From: Oscillospiraceae bacterium | Lineage (GTDB): Bacteria > Bacillota > Clostridia > Oscillospirales > CAG-272 | Reading direction: 5' to 3' | Assembly: GCA_015064285.1 (NCBI GenBank) | Contig: SVSN01000013.1 | Span: 1 to 57,942 of the forward strand | DNA length: 57,942 nt | Shown: positions 15,410-26,600 of the stretch, piece by piece | Position numbering within the stretch: the first letter of the stretch is position 1 | Layout of the letters: the number at the start of each line of letters is the position of its first letter | The notes under the pieces: model-generated | What the model was told of the DNA's origin: nothing | Database searches by the model: none | What the model saw: the letters and a program-made list of their open reading frames with translations, nothing else | Position numbers and translations under genes: made by a program

Positions 15410-17062
15410 ATGGAACGTATGGAAGAATTGCTGCATTGGATCTGGATGGCAGAGGCTTTGGGAGCGGGCAGCCGGCTTGGAATTGTGCTGCTCCGGGAAT
15501 TCGGTACCATCGGCAAGATCTACCGCCAGAAAGCGGAAAGTGTGGAAAAATGGAAGTTCCTGAACCGGAAAGAACAGAATGTTGCGGCGGAAATGCTGCG
15601 GCATAAATCTCTGGAACCGGCGGAAAAGATTCTGCAGAAATGCACAGAACTGGGGATCCGGCTGGTTCATTATGAAGAACTGGGCTATCCGGAATCTCTG
15701 CGTTCCCTGCCGAATGCACCGCTGCTGCTGTACTACAAGGGAAATCTGCCCCTGATCGACAAACGCTTTACTACGGCGGTGGTGGGTACCCGGAAAATGT
15801 CCGATTATGGCCGGAATATGGCGTACAGCATGGGTTACGGACTGGCGGCCGGCGGTGCTGTGGTCATCAGCGGTATGGCTCTTGGTGTGGACAGTATGGC
15901 AATGATGGGAGCGCTGGATGCCGGCGGGATTACGGTAGGCGTGCTTGGCTGCGGGGTGGATATTGTGTATCCCCGGGAACACGTGCAGGTATACCGCAGG
16001 ATTCTGGAATGCGGCGGATGTATCCTTTCGGAATACGCACCCGGCACAGAACCGGACGGAAGACATTTTCCCGTGCGGAACCGGATCATCAGCGGTCTTT
16101 CCGATGCCGGTGTGGTGGTGGAAGGCGATGCCAGAAGCGGTTCTCTGATCACGGCAAAACACCTGATCTACCAGGGACGAAAACTGTTTGCGGTACCCGG
16201 TCAGGTGGGTGTGCCGGGCGCGGAAGGACCCAACAACCTGATCCGCGACGGAGCACTGCCTGCGGTGACGGCAGAAGATATATTATGTGAGTTTACCTAT
16301 ATGTTTCCGGACAGTATCCATATGGGCGCGGCGCATCAGGCGTACCGTCGGCTGAATCTGGAGAATGCTTCCCGGCAGACGATGTCCGCTACGGGTGTCG
16401 GCGCAAGGAACAGCCGGAATTATGTAGGCGAGGGCACATACGGCGGACGCAATACAGTTCCGGAACCGCCGGGAGATATCACATCCGGCAGTGTCACCGG
16501 TGTGCCGGCATGGATCTATGCGGAGACTGCCCAGGCGGTTTCCAGATCCGAAGCGCCGGTCATGCCGGAAGCCGCGCGGGAAGAAACTGTGCAGGCAGAG
16601 CAAGTACCGGATACCGGTAAGAAAAAATCGGTTCTGGAACAGCTCCGGGAAAACCTGCGGAAACAGCAGAATCCGGAAACAGAACAGACGGCCAAAACAG
16701 CCGGAGCGAAAAAAACTGTAAAAGCAAGCACATCCGGGAAGACCGAAAAACGTCAAACGGAAAAAAGTTCCCAAAAAGACACAGAAAAGATACAGCCCGC
16801 ACATAAAAAGGATACAGATATGCTTGATGAAACGGAGCTGCGGGTATATAATAGTATGAAACCGAACGTGCCCATGATGCCGGATGAGCTGGTGGCGAAC
16901 GGTTTTTCCATCGGTCAGGTGATGGCTGCCATGACATCTCTGGAAATGGCAGGGGTGATTGAAGCGGGCAGCGGCGGGTATTTCCTGCGGACCGATCCGG
17001 ACGATCTTCCGGTTGTACTGGTGGAAGATACCGAGCTGGAAGACAATACACGGCATGATTGA
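15410..17062 (+). CDS. dprA: DNA-processing protein DprA with long linker and winged helix
   Basis: DprA binds single-stranded DNA during natural transformation and loads RecA. Residues about 120-300 form the Rossmann-like core, with VVGTRKMSDYGR, SGMALGVDSMAMMGAL, GVLGCGVDIVYPREH and RNRIISGLS. The protein is 550 residues, much longer than the usual 290-380. The extra length is a low-complexity Lys/Glu/Thr/Gln-rich linker (about 380-480) before a C-terminal winged helix (LDETELRVYNSM to GGYFLRTD). AAAGGAG precedes the start. The dprA-topA-trmFO order is conserved in Bacillota. Confidence 0.93.
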   Translation: MERMEELLHWIWMAEALGAGSRLGIVLLREFGTIGKIYRQKAESVEKWKFLNRKEQNVAAEMLRHKSLEPAEKILQKCTELGIRLVHYEELGYPESLRSLPNAPLLLYYKGNLPLIDKRFTTAVVGTRKMSDYGRNMAYSMGYGLAAGGAVVISGMALGVDSMAMMGALDAGGITVGVLGCGVDIVYPREHVQVYRRILECGGCILSEYAPGTEPDGRHFPVRNRIISGLSDAGVVVEGDARSGSLITAKHLIYQGRKLFAVPGQVGVPGAEGPNNLIRDGALPAVTAEDILCEFTYMFPDSIHMGAAHQAYRRLNLENASRQTMSATGVGARNSRNYVGEGTYGGRNTVPEPPGDITSGSVTGVPAWIYAETAQAVSRSEAPVMPEAAREETVQAEQVPDTGKKKSVLEQLRENLRKQQNPETEQTAKTAGAKKTVKASTSGKTEKRQTEKSSQKDTEKIQPAHKKDTDMLDETELRVYNSMKPNVPMMPDELVANGFSIGQVMAAMTSLEMAGVIEAGSGGYFLRTDPDDLPVVLVEDTELEDNTRHD

Positions 17063-17093
17063 ATCGACAGAAAGATGAGGAAAGCGCAGAGCT

Positions 17094-19376
17094 ATGTTAA
17101 ATCTGGTGATAATGGAATCTCCCACAAAAGCAAGCACAGCCAACAGCTATCTGGGTTCCACCTATAAGGTGGTGGCTTGCAAGGGGCACCTGCGGGATCT
17201 GCCCAAATCCACCCTGGGGATTGATCTGGAAAACAATTTTGAAGCGCATTATATAAACATCCGGGGCAAGGGCGACCTGATCCGGGAACTGAAAAAAGAA
17301 GTAAAAAAAGCCGACCGCATTTTCCTGGCAACGGACCCTGACCGGGAAGGAGAAGCCATTTCCTGGCATCTGATGACAGCGCTGGCAATTCCCCCTGAGA
17401 AGGCGCACCGGATCACTTTCAACGAAGTGACCAAAACTGCTGTGAAAAATGCCATCAAGTCTCCCCGGGCGATCGATATGGATATGGTAAACGCCCAGCA
17501 GGCGCGCCGGATTCTGGACAGAATCGTGGGGTATAAGCTCAGTCCGTTCCTGTGGAAAACGGTCAAGAGCGGTCTTTCCGCCGGACGGGTGCAGTCTGTG
17601 GCGACCCGCATCATCGTGGAACGGGAAAATGAGATCCGTGCCTTTGTTCCGAAGGAATACTGGACCATTGACGCCGATCTGGAAACCGCAGGCGGGAAGA
17701 GCTTCCAGACCCGGTTCTGGGGACTGGCGGACACCAAAACCAAAATGGAGCTGAACAACGAAGCGGAAGCCGCCGAGATTGTTGCCGCATGCACGGGCAA
17801 ACCTTTTGTGGTAACGGAAATCCGCAACGGGAAGAAGATCAAGAACCCTGCACCGCCTTTTACCACCTCCACTCTGCAGCAGGAAGCCTCCCGGAAACTG
17901 AACTTCCAGTCCCAGCGTACCATGAAAGTGGCGCAGGAACTGTATGAAGGGCTGAGTCTGGGCAGCGAATTCGGCGGAACCCACGGTCTGATCACCTATA
18001 TGCGTACAGACTCCCTGCGGATCTCCGACGAAGCCAGAGAAGTGGCCAAAAATTTCATCTGTCAGAAATACGGCGAGGACTATTATTCTGCCAAGCCGAG
18101 AATCTATAAAGCCAAAGCCGGCGCCCAGGATGCACACGAAGCCATCCGTCCCGCCGACCCGACACTGGAACCGGCCAGCATCAAAAAACTGCTGACTTCC
18201 GACCAGTATAAACTGTATAAGCTCATCTGGGATCGCTTTATCGCCAGCCAGATGGAATCTGCCGAGCTGGCAACCGTACAGACGGACCTGCTCTGCGAAA
18301 AATATATTTACCGGACCAGCGGGTATACCGTGAAATTCCCCGGATTTATGGCGGTGTATGAAGAGTCCACAGATGAGAAAAAGAACGATGAAGACGGTAC
18401 CAATACCCGTCTGCCGCAGTTCACGGAAGGGGAAGAGCTGAAAAACCTGGGCGTTGTTCCCGCACAGCATTTCACAGAACCGCCGGCACGGTATACCGAA
18501 GCTTCTCTGATCAAATTCCTGGAAGACGAAGGGATTGGCCGTCCCAGTACGTATACGCCTACCATTACGCTGATCATTTCCCGGGGCTATGTAAAACGGG
18601 AAGGAAAATCGCTGGTACCCACGCAGCTGGGCGAAGTGATCACCCGGATCATGTGCGAACAGTTCCCGGATATCGTGGACTATAAGTTCACAGCCAATAT
18701 GGAAGACAGTCTGGACGATATCGAAAACGGCGAAAGCACCATGAACGATGTTCTGACCGCTTTCTATGATGGGTTCAAAAAAGAACTGGATGCGGCGATG
18801 GAAAATGTGTCCAAGGAAGAGATCGATGTGCCGGATGAAGTCACCGATATCGTCTGCGAACATTGCGGAAGCCTGATGGTGGTGAAGAACGGCCGGTTCG
18901 GTAAATTTGCCGCCTGCCCCAATTACCCCAACTGTAAGAATACCAAACCCCTGACCAAGAGCGGGGAAGCACTGGTGGAAAAGAAACCCGAAATCGCACC
19001 TATGAAATGCGAACTTTGCGGCTCCGATATGATCCTGCGGAACGGACGCTACGGCAGTTTCTATGCCTGCTCCAGATATCCGGAATGCAAGTTCACCAAG
19101 CAGAAGGTCAAGACGCTGGGCGTCAAGTGCCCGGACTGCGGTGCGGAGCTGGTGACTAAGTATGGTAAAAACCGCACTATGTTCTACAGCTGCGAACGGT
19201 ACCCCAACTGTAATTTTTCTTCCTGGGATCTGCCCACCAATGAAAAATGCCCCAAGTGCGGAGATATGCTGCTGAAAAAGAAGGGGAAGAACCATATTCT
19301 GGTCTGCCGGAATGCCCAGTGCGACTATAAGGCGGAAGTACCTGAAGAAGCGGTAAGTGTACCGGATATGGAATAA
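17094..19376 (+). CDS. topA: DNA topoisomerase I
   Basis: This 760-residue type IA topoisomerase relaxes negative supercoils. The TOPRIM domain carries LVIMESPTKA and DPDREGEAISW. The active-site Tyr302 lies in GLITYMRTDS. Downstream are EDEGIGRPSTYTP and a C-terminal set of four Cys4 zinc ribbons (CEHCGS..CPNYPNC, CELCGS..CSRYPEC, CPDCGA..CERYPNC, CPKCGD..CRNAQC). The length is normal for a clostridial enzyme. It follows dprA by 31 bp and precedes trmFO by 23 bp. Confidence 0.97.
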   Translation: MLNLVIMESPTKASTANSYLGSTYKVVACKGHLRDLPKSTLGIDLENNFEAHYINIRGKGDLIRELKKEVKKADRIFLATDPDREGEAISWHLMTALAIPPEKAHRITFNEVTKTAVKNAIKSPRAIDMDMVNAQQARRILDRIVGYKLSPFLWKTVKSGLSAGRVQSVATRIIVERENEIRAFVPKEYWTIDADLETAGGKSFQTRFWGLADTKTKMELNNEAEAAEIVAACTGKPFVVTEIRNGKKIKNPAPPFTTSTLQQEASRKLNFQSQRTMKVAQELYEGLSLGSEFGGTHGLITYMRTDSLRISDEAREVAKNFICQKYGEDYYSAKPRIYKAKAGAQDAHEAIRPADPTLEPASIKKLLTSDQYKLYKLIWDRFIASQMESAELATVQTDLLCEKYIYRTSGYTVKFPGFMAVYEESTDEKKNDEDGTNTRLPQFTEGEELKNLGVVPAQHFTEPPARYTEASLIKFLEDEGIGRPSTYTPTITLIISRGYVKREGKSLVPTQLGEVITRIMCEQFPDIVDYKFTANMEDSLDDIENGESTMNDVLTAFYDGFKKELDAAMENVSKEEIDVPDEVTDIVCEHCGSLMVVKNGRFGKFAACPNYPNCKNTKPLTKSGEALVEKKPEIAPMKCELCGSDMILRNGRYGSFYACSRYPECKFTKQKVKTLGVKCPDCGAELVTKYGKNRTMFYSCERYPNCNFSSWDLPTNEKCPKCGDMLLKKKGKNHILVCRNAQCDYKAEVPEEAVSVPDME

Positions 19377-19399
19377 AACAATCGGAACGGAGCTTTTGT

Positions 19400-20740
19400 A
19401 TGGCTGTTATCAATGTATACGGAGCCGGTCTTGCCGGGTGTGAAGCGGCATGGCAGGCAGCCGGAATGGGCGTGCAGGTCAATCTGTACGAAATGAAACC
19501 GAAGAAAAAATCTCCCGCCCACCATGCGGATACCTTTGCGGAACTGGTCTGCTCCAATTCTCTGCGTTCTGCGGAGATCACCAATGCTGCCGGTCTTCTG
19601 AAAGAAGAAATGCGTCGGCTGGGTTCCATCATCATGGAGGCCTGCGGTGTATCCGCCGTTTCGGCAGGCGGTGCCGTTGCGGTAGACAGAGAACAGTTTT
19701 CTGCGTATATCACTGACAAAATCCGTTCCTGCCCCAATATTCACGTGATCGAAGAGGAAATGACTGCCATTCCCGAAGATGAAATCACGGTGATCGCAAC
19801 CGGTCCCCTGACATCCGAGGGTCTGGCAAAAGCCATTCAGGAAAGGATCGGCGGAAACAGTCTTTCCTTCTTTGATGCCGCCGCCCCGATCGTGGATTTT
19901 GAGTCCATTGATATGACAAAAGCGTTCTGGGCCACCCGGTATGACAAAGGTGATCCGGACTACATCAACTGTCCCATGACGGAAGCGGAATACAAAGCGT
20001 TTTACGATGCACTGCTCCACGCGGAAGAAGCAAAACTGCATGATTTTGAGGAAGGCGAAAAGCTGACCGTGTTTGAGGGCTGCATGCCGGTGGAAGTGAT
20101 GGCGCGCCGCGGGGAAGATACCCTTCGCTACGGCCCCATGAAACCTGTGGGTATCCGCCATCCGGAAACGGGTGAGGAGTTTTATGCCATTGTGCAGCTG
20201 CGCCGTGAGAACCAGCGGGGATCCATGTTCAATATGGTAGGGTTCCAGACCCACCTGACCTGGCCGGAACAGCGGCGTGTCTTCCGGATGATCCCGGGAC
20301 TGGAAAACGCTCAGTTCCTGCGGTACGGGGTGATGCACCGGAATACATTCCTGAATTCCCCCGATCTGCTGGATCAGGATTATTCCCTGCGGACAAACCA
20401 TAACATCTATTTCGCCGGACAGATGACCGGTGTGGAAGGGTATATCGAATCGGCAGCTTCCGGGTATGCAGCCGGTGTTAACGCTGCCTGCCGTGCGCTG
20501 GGCAGAGATCCCTATATTTTCCCGGAAGAAACCATGATCGGTGCCATGGCCTGGTATATTTCCCACGGAGAACAGACGCTGTTCCAGCCTATGAACGCCA
20601 ATTTCGGCATTGTTCCGCCTCTGGAAAAGAAGGTAAAAGGCGGAAAACGGGCGCGGAATGAAGCGCTTGCCGCCAGAGCCCTGGAAACTGTCAGCCGGAC
20701 TGCCGAAGAGCTGCGGAAATATACGGTGGAAAACGAATAA
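19400..20740 (+). CDS. trmFO: Folate/FAD-dependent tRNA (uracil-54-C5) methyltransferase
   Basis: The enzyme makes ribothymidine (m5U54) in the tRNA T-loop, using methylenetetrahydrofolate and FAD. The 446-residue protein has the FAD-binding GAGLAGCEAAW (residues 8-18), then CSNSLRSAEITNAAGLLKEEMR, FEGCMPVEVMARRGEDTLRYGPMKPVG (seen in two adjoining pieces) and GQMTGVEGYIESAASG. The length matches the family. It is the usual m5U54 enzyme of Bacillota, in place of TrmA. Confidence 0.97.
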   Translation: MAVINVYGAGLAGCEAAWQAAGMGVQVNLYEMKPKKKSPAHHADTFAELVCSNSLRSAEITNAAGLLKEEMRRLGSIIMEACGVSAVSAGGAVAVDREQFSAYITDKIRSCPNIHVIEEEMTAIPEDEITVIATGPLTSEGLAKAIQERIGGNSLSFFDAAAPIVDFESIDMTKAFWATRYDKGDPDYINCPMTEAEYKAFYDALLHAEEAKLHDFEEGEKLTVFEGCMPVEVMARRGEDTLRYGPMKPVGIRHPETGEEFYAIVQLRRENQRGSMFNMVGFQTHLTWPEQRRVFRMIPGLENAQFLRYGVMHRNTFLNSPDLLDQDYSLRTNHNIYFAGQMTGVEGYIESAASGYAAGVNAACRALGRDPYIFPEETMIGAMAWYISHGEQTLFQPMNANFGIVPPLEKKVKGGKRARNEALAARALETVSRTAEELRKYTVENE

Positions 20741-20767
20741 GCAACCTGATAACGGAGATGGAATAAC

Positions 20768-21808
20768 ATGAAAATTATTATAGATGCCATGGGCGGCGAC
20801 AATGCCCCGGGTGAAATTGTAAAAGGCGCTGTGGAAGCAGCCGGCCGTACCGATTCCAAAATTGTGCTGGTGGGGGATCAGGCAAAGATCGAACAGTGCC
20901 TGAAGAATTGCCAGGCCAATCCCCGTACCATGGAAATTGTACATACAGAAGAAACCATATCCATGGAGGATGATCCGCTGTCGATCCTGCGGGCCAAGAA
21001 AAACAGTTCCATGGGCATGGGTCTGCGGATGCTGAAGGAAGACGGCGACGCATTTATTTCCGCCGGGAATACCGGTGCCCTGCACGCCGGCTCTTCGCTG
21101 ATCATCCGTCCCGTCAAAGGGCTGCAGCGTTCCGCTATTGCCACTGTGCTGCCGTTCCAGCGTCCCTGTCTGCTGATGGACTGCGGCGCCAATGTTACCG
21201 TAACGGCGGATTATCTGGAACAGTGGGCGATCATCGGCTCCCTGTACATGGAATATGTGCTGAAAGTGAAGAACCCGGAAGTAGGTCTGCTCAACAACGG
21301 TACGGAAGAATGCAAGGGAACACCGGTACAGGTGGATGCATTCCAGAAACTGAAGCAGAACGAGGCGATCCGCTTTGCCGGCAATATTGAAGGAAAGGAA
21401 ATTCCGTCCGGGCTGTGCGATGTGCTGGTAACCGACGGCTTTACCGGAAACATCACTCTGAAAATGCTGGAAGGAATGGCGAAGTTTCTCTTTGGTCAGC
21501 TGAAGGGGATGTATACCCGCAATGTTATGACCAAGGTATCCTTCCTGGTGATGAAAGATTCTCTGAAGGATCTGAAAAAGTCCTTTGATGCATCGGAATA
21601 TGGCGGGGCCCCCCTGCTGGGACTCCAGAAGCCGGTAATCAAAGCCCACGGCAGCTCCGATGCCAGAGCGATCATGAACGCCGTCCGGCAGGCAGAAGCG
21701 TTTGTAAAGACAGGTGTTATCCAGGAAATGGAAACACATATGAAGAAATACGACCGGTCTGTACTGCGGAACAAGCCTGCAGAAGAAGGGCAGAAAGAAA
21801 GCGAATAA
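20768..21808 (+). CDS. plsX: Phosphate acyltransferase PlsX
   Basis: PlsX converts acyl-ACP to acyl-phosphate, the acyl donor for glycerol-3-phosphate acylation by PlsY. The 346-residue protein starts MKIIIDAMGGDNAPGEIVKG and contains SAGNTGAL and VTDGFTGNITLKMLEG, all family signatures. A GGAGATGGA site precedes ATG 20768. In most Bacillota acpP lies between plsX and rnc; here rnc follows directly after 3 bp. Confidence 0.97.
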   Translation: MKIIIDAMGGDNAPGEIVKGAVEAAGRTDSKIVLVGDQAKIEQCLKNCQANPRTMEIVHTEETISMEDDPLSILRAKKNSSMGMGLRMLKEDGDAFISAGNTGALHAGSSLIIRPVKGLQRSAIATVLPFQRPCLLMDCGANVTVTADYLEQWAIIGSLYMEYVLKVKNPEVGLLNNGTEECKGTPVQVDAFQKLKQNEAIRFAGNIEGKEIPSGLCDVLVTDGFTGNITLKMLEGMAKFLFGQLKGMYTRNVMTKVSFLVMKDSLKDLKKSFDASEYGGAPLLGLQKPVIKAHGSSDARAIMNAVRQAEAFVKTGVIQEMETHMKKYDRSVLRNKPAEEGQKESE

Positions 21809-21811
21809 GGT

Positions 21812-22561
21812 ATGGCAGACAATAAGACTACACATAATTCCAAACCGTTTCAGGAAGCCAGAGCCTCCGAGGAACTGGAAAATGCCATTGGCTATACCTT
21901 CCGGGACAAACAGCTGCTTACCGAGGCCCTGACGCATTCCTCCTATTCCAATGAAAAACGCAGCAAGGGGATCAGACGTCCCTGCAACGAGCGGCTGGAA
22001 TTTCTGGGAGACTCTGTCCTGTCCATACTGGTCAGCAGCTACCTGTTTGAATCCTACAGAGACATTCAGGAAGGCGAACTGACCAAGATCCGTGCAGCAG
22101 TGGTCTGCGAAAAGGCACTGTCCCGTTTTGCCGCCAGAATTGAACTGGGGCAGTATATGCATATGGGGCATGGTGAATCCATGAATAACGGCCGCACCCG
22201 TCCTTCCATTCTGGCGGATGCCTTTGAAGCACTGCTGGCTGCCATGTATCTGGACGCAGGAGAAAATTTTGAACCGGCGCGGACCTTCCTGATGCCGTTT
22301 ATTCAGGAAGAACTGCAGGTGATCCGGGATAACAGCGTGTTTGTGGACTATAAAACCACACTGCAGCAGATTGTGCAGCAGGTGGAAGGTGAACGGCTGG
22401 AATATATTCTGGTGGGCGAAGCAGGCCCGGATCATGCCAAGGTGTTTACGGTAGAAGCACGACTGAACAGCAATGTGATCGGCAAAGGCAGTGCACGTTC
22501 CAAAAGAGAAGCGGAACAGAATGCCGCCAAGGAGGCGCTGGTTCTGTTCGGTCAGAAGTAA
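21812..22561 (+). CDS. rnc: Ribonuclease III
   Basis: RNase III cleaves double-stranded RNA, including the rRNA precursor. The 249-residue protein has the catalytic signature ERLEFLGDSVLS, the second acidic cluster in LADAFEALLAAMYLD, and a C-terminal dsRNA-binding domain (about 175-249) with KGSARSKREAEQNAAKEAL. The N-terminus (1-22) is slightly extended and polar. The start lies 3 bp after plsX and the stop overlaps the next ATG, so translation is tightly coupled. Confidence 0.97.
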   Translation: MADNKTTHNSKPFQEARASEELENAIGYTFRDKQLLTEALTHSSYSNEKRSKGIRRPCNERLEFLGDSVLSILVSSYLFESYRDIQEGELTKIRAAVVCEKALSRFAARIELGQYMHMGHGESMNNGRTRPSILADAFEALLAAMYLDAGENFEPARTFLMPFIQEELQVIRDNSVFVDYKTTLQQIVQQVEGERLEYILVGEAGPDHAKVFTVEARLNSNVIGKGSARSKREAEQNAAKEALVLFGQK

Positions 22562-23601
22562 TGATGAAAAAACATATCAATATCCCTTTGTTCATCCCTC
22601 ATATGGGCTGCCCGAATCAATGTGTGTTCTGTGACCAGCGCACCATCTCGGGCGCCTGTTCTTTTATCCGGGAAAATGCCAGAGACACCGTTGAGCAGAC
22701 CCTTGCTTCCGTTTCTCCGGAAACAGAATGCGAGATTGCCTTTTTCGGCGGTTCTTTCACCGGTATCGACCGGCAGCTGATGACAGATCTGCTGGATATG
22801 GCGCAGAGCTATGTGGATGCCGGCCGGGTAAGCGGTATCCGGATGTCTACAAGACCGGACTATATTGATGACGAAATTCTGCAGATCCTGTCCCGGTATA
22901 CGGTGTCTGCCGTGGAACTGGGGATCCAGAGCATGGATGATGCTGTGCTGACGCAGTGCCGCCGGGGACATACGGCTGCCCGGACGGAGGAAGCATGCCG
23001 GATGCTGCGGGAAGCGGGAATTCCCTGGGTGGGACAGATGATGATCGGTCTGCCCGGTGCGGATGGGGATACGGAAAAACGCTGTGCCGAAAAAATCTGC
23101 CGTATGGGCGCCTGTGCCTGCCGGATTTACCCCACCATTGTTCTGCAGAATACAGAACTGGCGCGGCTGACAATGGAAGGAATATATACCCCGCTGTCTG
23201 TGGAGGAAGCTGCTCTGCGAAGTGCCGATGTGCTGGAGATTTTTCTGGCTGCCGGTGTGTCCTGTCTGCGGATCGGACTGTGTGACAGCGAATCCCTTCA
23301 CGATCCTGCATCCTGCCTGGCCGGGCCGGTGCATCCTGCCATGGGTGAGCTGGTGGGAAGCCGGATCTATCGCCGCATAATGGAAGCTGCCCTGGAGGCG
23401 ATGATGCAGAACGGACTCGCTTGTGGGACAGAACTGGCGGTAACGGTGCCGAAAGGGGACATTTCCCTGGCGGTAGGACAGAAGCGGAGCAATGTACGGG
23501 AAATCGAGAGAAAATATCCGGTAAAATTGCGTAAATTTCTTGAAAACCCGGAACAGATACGGTATAATATAAAATTAGGTATATTTGCGGAAATGCAGTA
23601 A
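22561..23601 (+). CDS. Elp3-like radical SAM protein
   Basis: This 346-residue protein carries a [4Fe-4S] cluster on C17-C21-C24 (CPNQCVFC) and the Elp3-type radical SAM core: FFGGSFTGID, RMSTRPDYID, VELGIQSMDD and GQMMIGLPG. The histone-acetyltransferase half of eukaryotic/archaeal Elp3 is absent, as in clostridial homologues found between rnc and smc. A role in tRNA or other RNA modification is plausible but not established. ATG at 22561 overlaps the rnc stop (TAATG); ATG 22564 is an equally possible start. Confidence 0.88.
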   Translation: MMKKHINIPLFIPHMGCPNQCVFCDQRTISGACSFIRENARDTVEQTLASVSPETECEIAFFGGSFTGIDRQLMTDLLDMAQSYVDAGRVSGIRMSTRPDYIDDEILQILSRYTVSAVELGIQSMDDAVLTQCRRGHTAARTEEACRMLREAGIPWVGQMMIGLPGADGDTEKRCAEKICRMGACACRIYPTIVLQNTELARLTMEGIYTPLSVEEAALRSADVLEIFLAAGVSCLRIGLCDSESLHDPASCLAGPVHPAMGELVGSRIYRRIMEAALEAMMQNGLACGTELAVTVPKGDISLAVGQKRSNVREIERKYPVKLRKFLENPEQIRYNIKLGIFAEMQ

Positions 23602-23625
23602 ACAACAGGACAGGAGGCGGGACAG

Positions 23626-26600
23626 TTGTACTTAAAATCTCTGGAGCTTCACGGGTTCAAGTCTTTCCCGGAGAAGACCGTACTGCAGTTTCATGACGGT
23701 GCAACGGTCATCGTCGGACCCAACGGAAGCGGTAAATCCAATATTACAGACGCCATGCGGTGGGTGCTTGGTGAGCTTTCCACCAAGAATATCCGAGGCA
23801 GCAAAATGGAAGATGTGGTCTTTGCCGGCGCTGACGGGAAAAAGCCCATGAGCTTTGCGGAGGTTTCCGTGACCTTTGACGACAGTACGGAACCGAAAGT
23901 GCTGGCCTCCGGATACGATGAAGTCACCGTGACCAGACGGTATTACCGCTCCGGCGACAGCGAGTATTTCATCAACCGGAAGAGAGCCAGACTGAAGGAT
24001 ATCTATGAGCTGTTCATGAATACCGGGATCGGCAGAGAAGGGTATTCCATCATCGGGCAGGGAAAGATCGCCGAGATCATATCGAAAAAGAGTGAAGAAC
24101 GGCGTTCTGCCTTTGAAGAAAGTGCCGGGATCAGCAAATACCGGTACCGGAAAACCGAATCCGAAAAGAAACTGGCGGAAACCACAGCCAATATGGAACG
24201 GGTTGCCGATATCGAAGGGGAACTGGCTGCCCGGATCGTTCCTCTGGAGCGGGATGCCGCCAAAGCCAGAAAATATCTGGAACTGTACGACGCCAAAAAA
24301 CGCACCGACACCGCTCTGTGGCTGTACGATGCGGATGTATACAGTGAGAATATCAAAAAAGCCAGTCAGGACACCAGAATGTCCGCTCATGAACTGGAAA
24401 TGGCAGACGACTCCCGGAAGCAGACGGAAGACCGGATAGACCGGCTGTATGAGCAGTCCCATGCCAATAAAGAAGCTTCCCAGCACACCCATGAGCAGTA
24501 CAGCGCTGCCGCAGGAGAAAAAGCAGCTCTGGAAGGGGAAGTGCAGGTAGCACAAACGGAAAAGAAGCACAAATACGATCAGATTGCAGCGGAAGAAGCG
24601 GCCATCGCGGCAGCAGAATCCGAAATCCGCTCTGCAGCCGACAGAGAAAAGGAACTGCTGCAGCGGAAGACCGAAACAGACAACCGTTACGACGAAGAAG
24701 AAGCAGAAGCCGAAAAGGCGCAGGAAACCACAGACCGGTATACCGCTGCCCGTAAGGAAGCCGCCGATCAGCTGGAAACCCTCCTTGTTTCCCAGAAAGA
24801 GAAGGAAACGAATCTGACAGAACTGCGCGTGCGGATCCATATGCTGCAGGAGAACGCGTCCAGCCACAGCCGCCGTCAGCAGACCATTGCGGAAGAACTG
24901 GAAAAATATCGTTCCGAAGAAGCCGGATATGACCGGATTATCCGCAGCTGCAGCCAGACCATACAGGAATACCAGGCAAATCTGGACGCATTGCAGACCT
25001 CCATGGCCGATTCTGACCGGGAAACGGAAGCGATCCGTCAGAAGCTGTCTGCCATACAGAACCATCTCACCGGGCTTGCCGGGCAGAGAGAGGGGCTTGT
25101 CAGCCGGATGAACGCCCTGCAGCGAATGCAGGAACATTTTGATGGCTACAATAACAGTACCCGCTTTGTGATGAGCCAGGCCGGAGAGGGCAGACTGCAG
25201 GGGATCCATGGCCCTGTGTCCCATCTGATCCGGGTACAGCAGGCATATGTGATCGCTATCGAAACCGCTCTGGGAAGTGCGCTGCAGAACATCATTACAG
25301 AAGACGAAAATGCTGCGAAAGCCGCCATTGCCGCGCTGAAACAGGCGAATGCGGGCCGGGCAACGTTCTATCCCATCACTACCATCCGTCCCCAGGAACG
25401 GGGCAGGGAATTTGACGGTGTGGAAACCGGCACCGGCTTCATCGGATACGCCGACACACTGGTGGAATGCGACGAGCAGTACCGGAATATCATCCGTTCC
25501 CAGTTGGCCAGAACAGCCGTGTTTGATACGCTGGATCATGCCACAGAAATGGCACGCCGGAAAAACTGGCGGATCCGGACGGTAACGCTGGATGGACAGA
25601 TCATCAATGCAGGCGGTTCTTTTACCGGCGGACAGGCCAAAAAAGAAAGCGGAATTCTGACCAGATCTTCCCAGGTAGACCGGATGGCGGAAGAACTGAA
25701 GATCCTGGACAAGACCATCGCAGATACAAAAGCGGCGCTGGAAAAAGAACAGAAAAAGGCAGACGAAGCCGCATCCCGCAGCAGAGACGGAGAAGAAAAA
25801 CGGTCTATTCTCACCACGCTGCTGCAGGCAGAAGAGTCCCAGCGGAAAGAAACAACAGCAAAAAAAGAATATGTGGCGGGACTTCTTGCCAAGCTGCTGC
25901 AGGACAGTGCTTCTCTGGAAGAATCCGGCCGGCGCAGTGCTGCAGATATGGCGGAAATGACCGCACAGACGGAGACACTGCAGACAGAAATCGAAGCCAT
26001 TGCCGCCCGCAGAGAAGAGATCGCCGTGGAGCGGAATGAAACGGAAGATGAGCTGAACCGCTGGCAGCAGACATGGCAGGAATGCCGGATCCGACTGGCA
26101 GAGCTGGCACGTGACAGGGAAAACCTGGCGGATCTGCTGACAGATTGCCGGAACCGTATGCAGACTGTGCAGGAAACGGTGCAGGCATGTGAAGCACACA
26201 TTCTGGTTCTGCAGGCAGAGATTGCGGAGATTGAAAAACAGATTGCCGAAAAAACGGAAGCGGGTACCCGTCTCACGGAAGCAATCGATGTTTTGTCTGC
26301 CAAACAGCAGACACTGCAGGAAACCGGTGATGCTCTGGACAAAGAGCTGGCGGAACTGCAGGTGCGGCTGAAAGAGCAGAACAACAAAAAAGAACTGGTA
26401 TACATAGCGCATACCAAAAATGAAACCCGGCTCCAGACGCTGCAGTCCGAATACGATAAAATGACCCAGAAGCTGTGGGACGAATATGAACTGACATATG
26501 CCACGGCAAAGGCCTATCTGGAAGAAGCAGAGGTGCCGCCGGTAGGCCAGGGCGAGCGGACATCTTACCTGACCAGACAGAATGCGCTGAAGGCGGAAAT

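Noticed and set aside
17097-19295. A 732-codon open frame on the reverse strand across topA
   Set aside because: It is a shadow of topA: no ribosome binding site, low-complexity His/Phe/Gly-rich translation and no recognisable motif. The same applies to the long reverse frames across trmFO-plsX-rnc (19325-22435), smc (23632-26616), leuS (32800-34464) and slipin (49724-50815).
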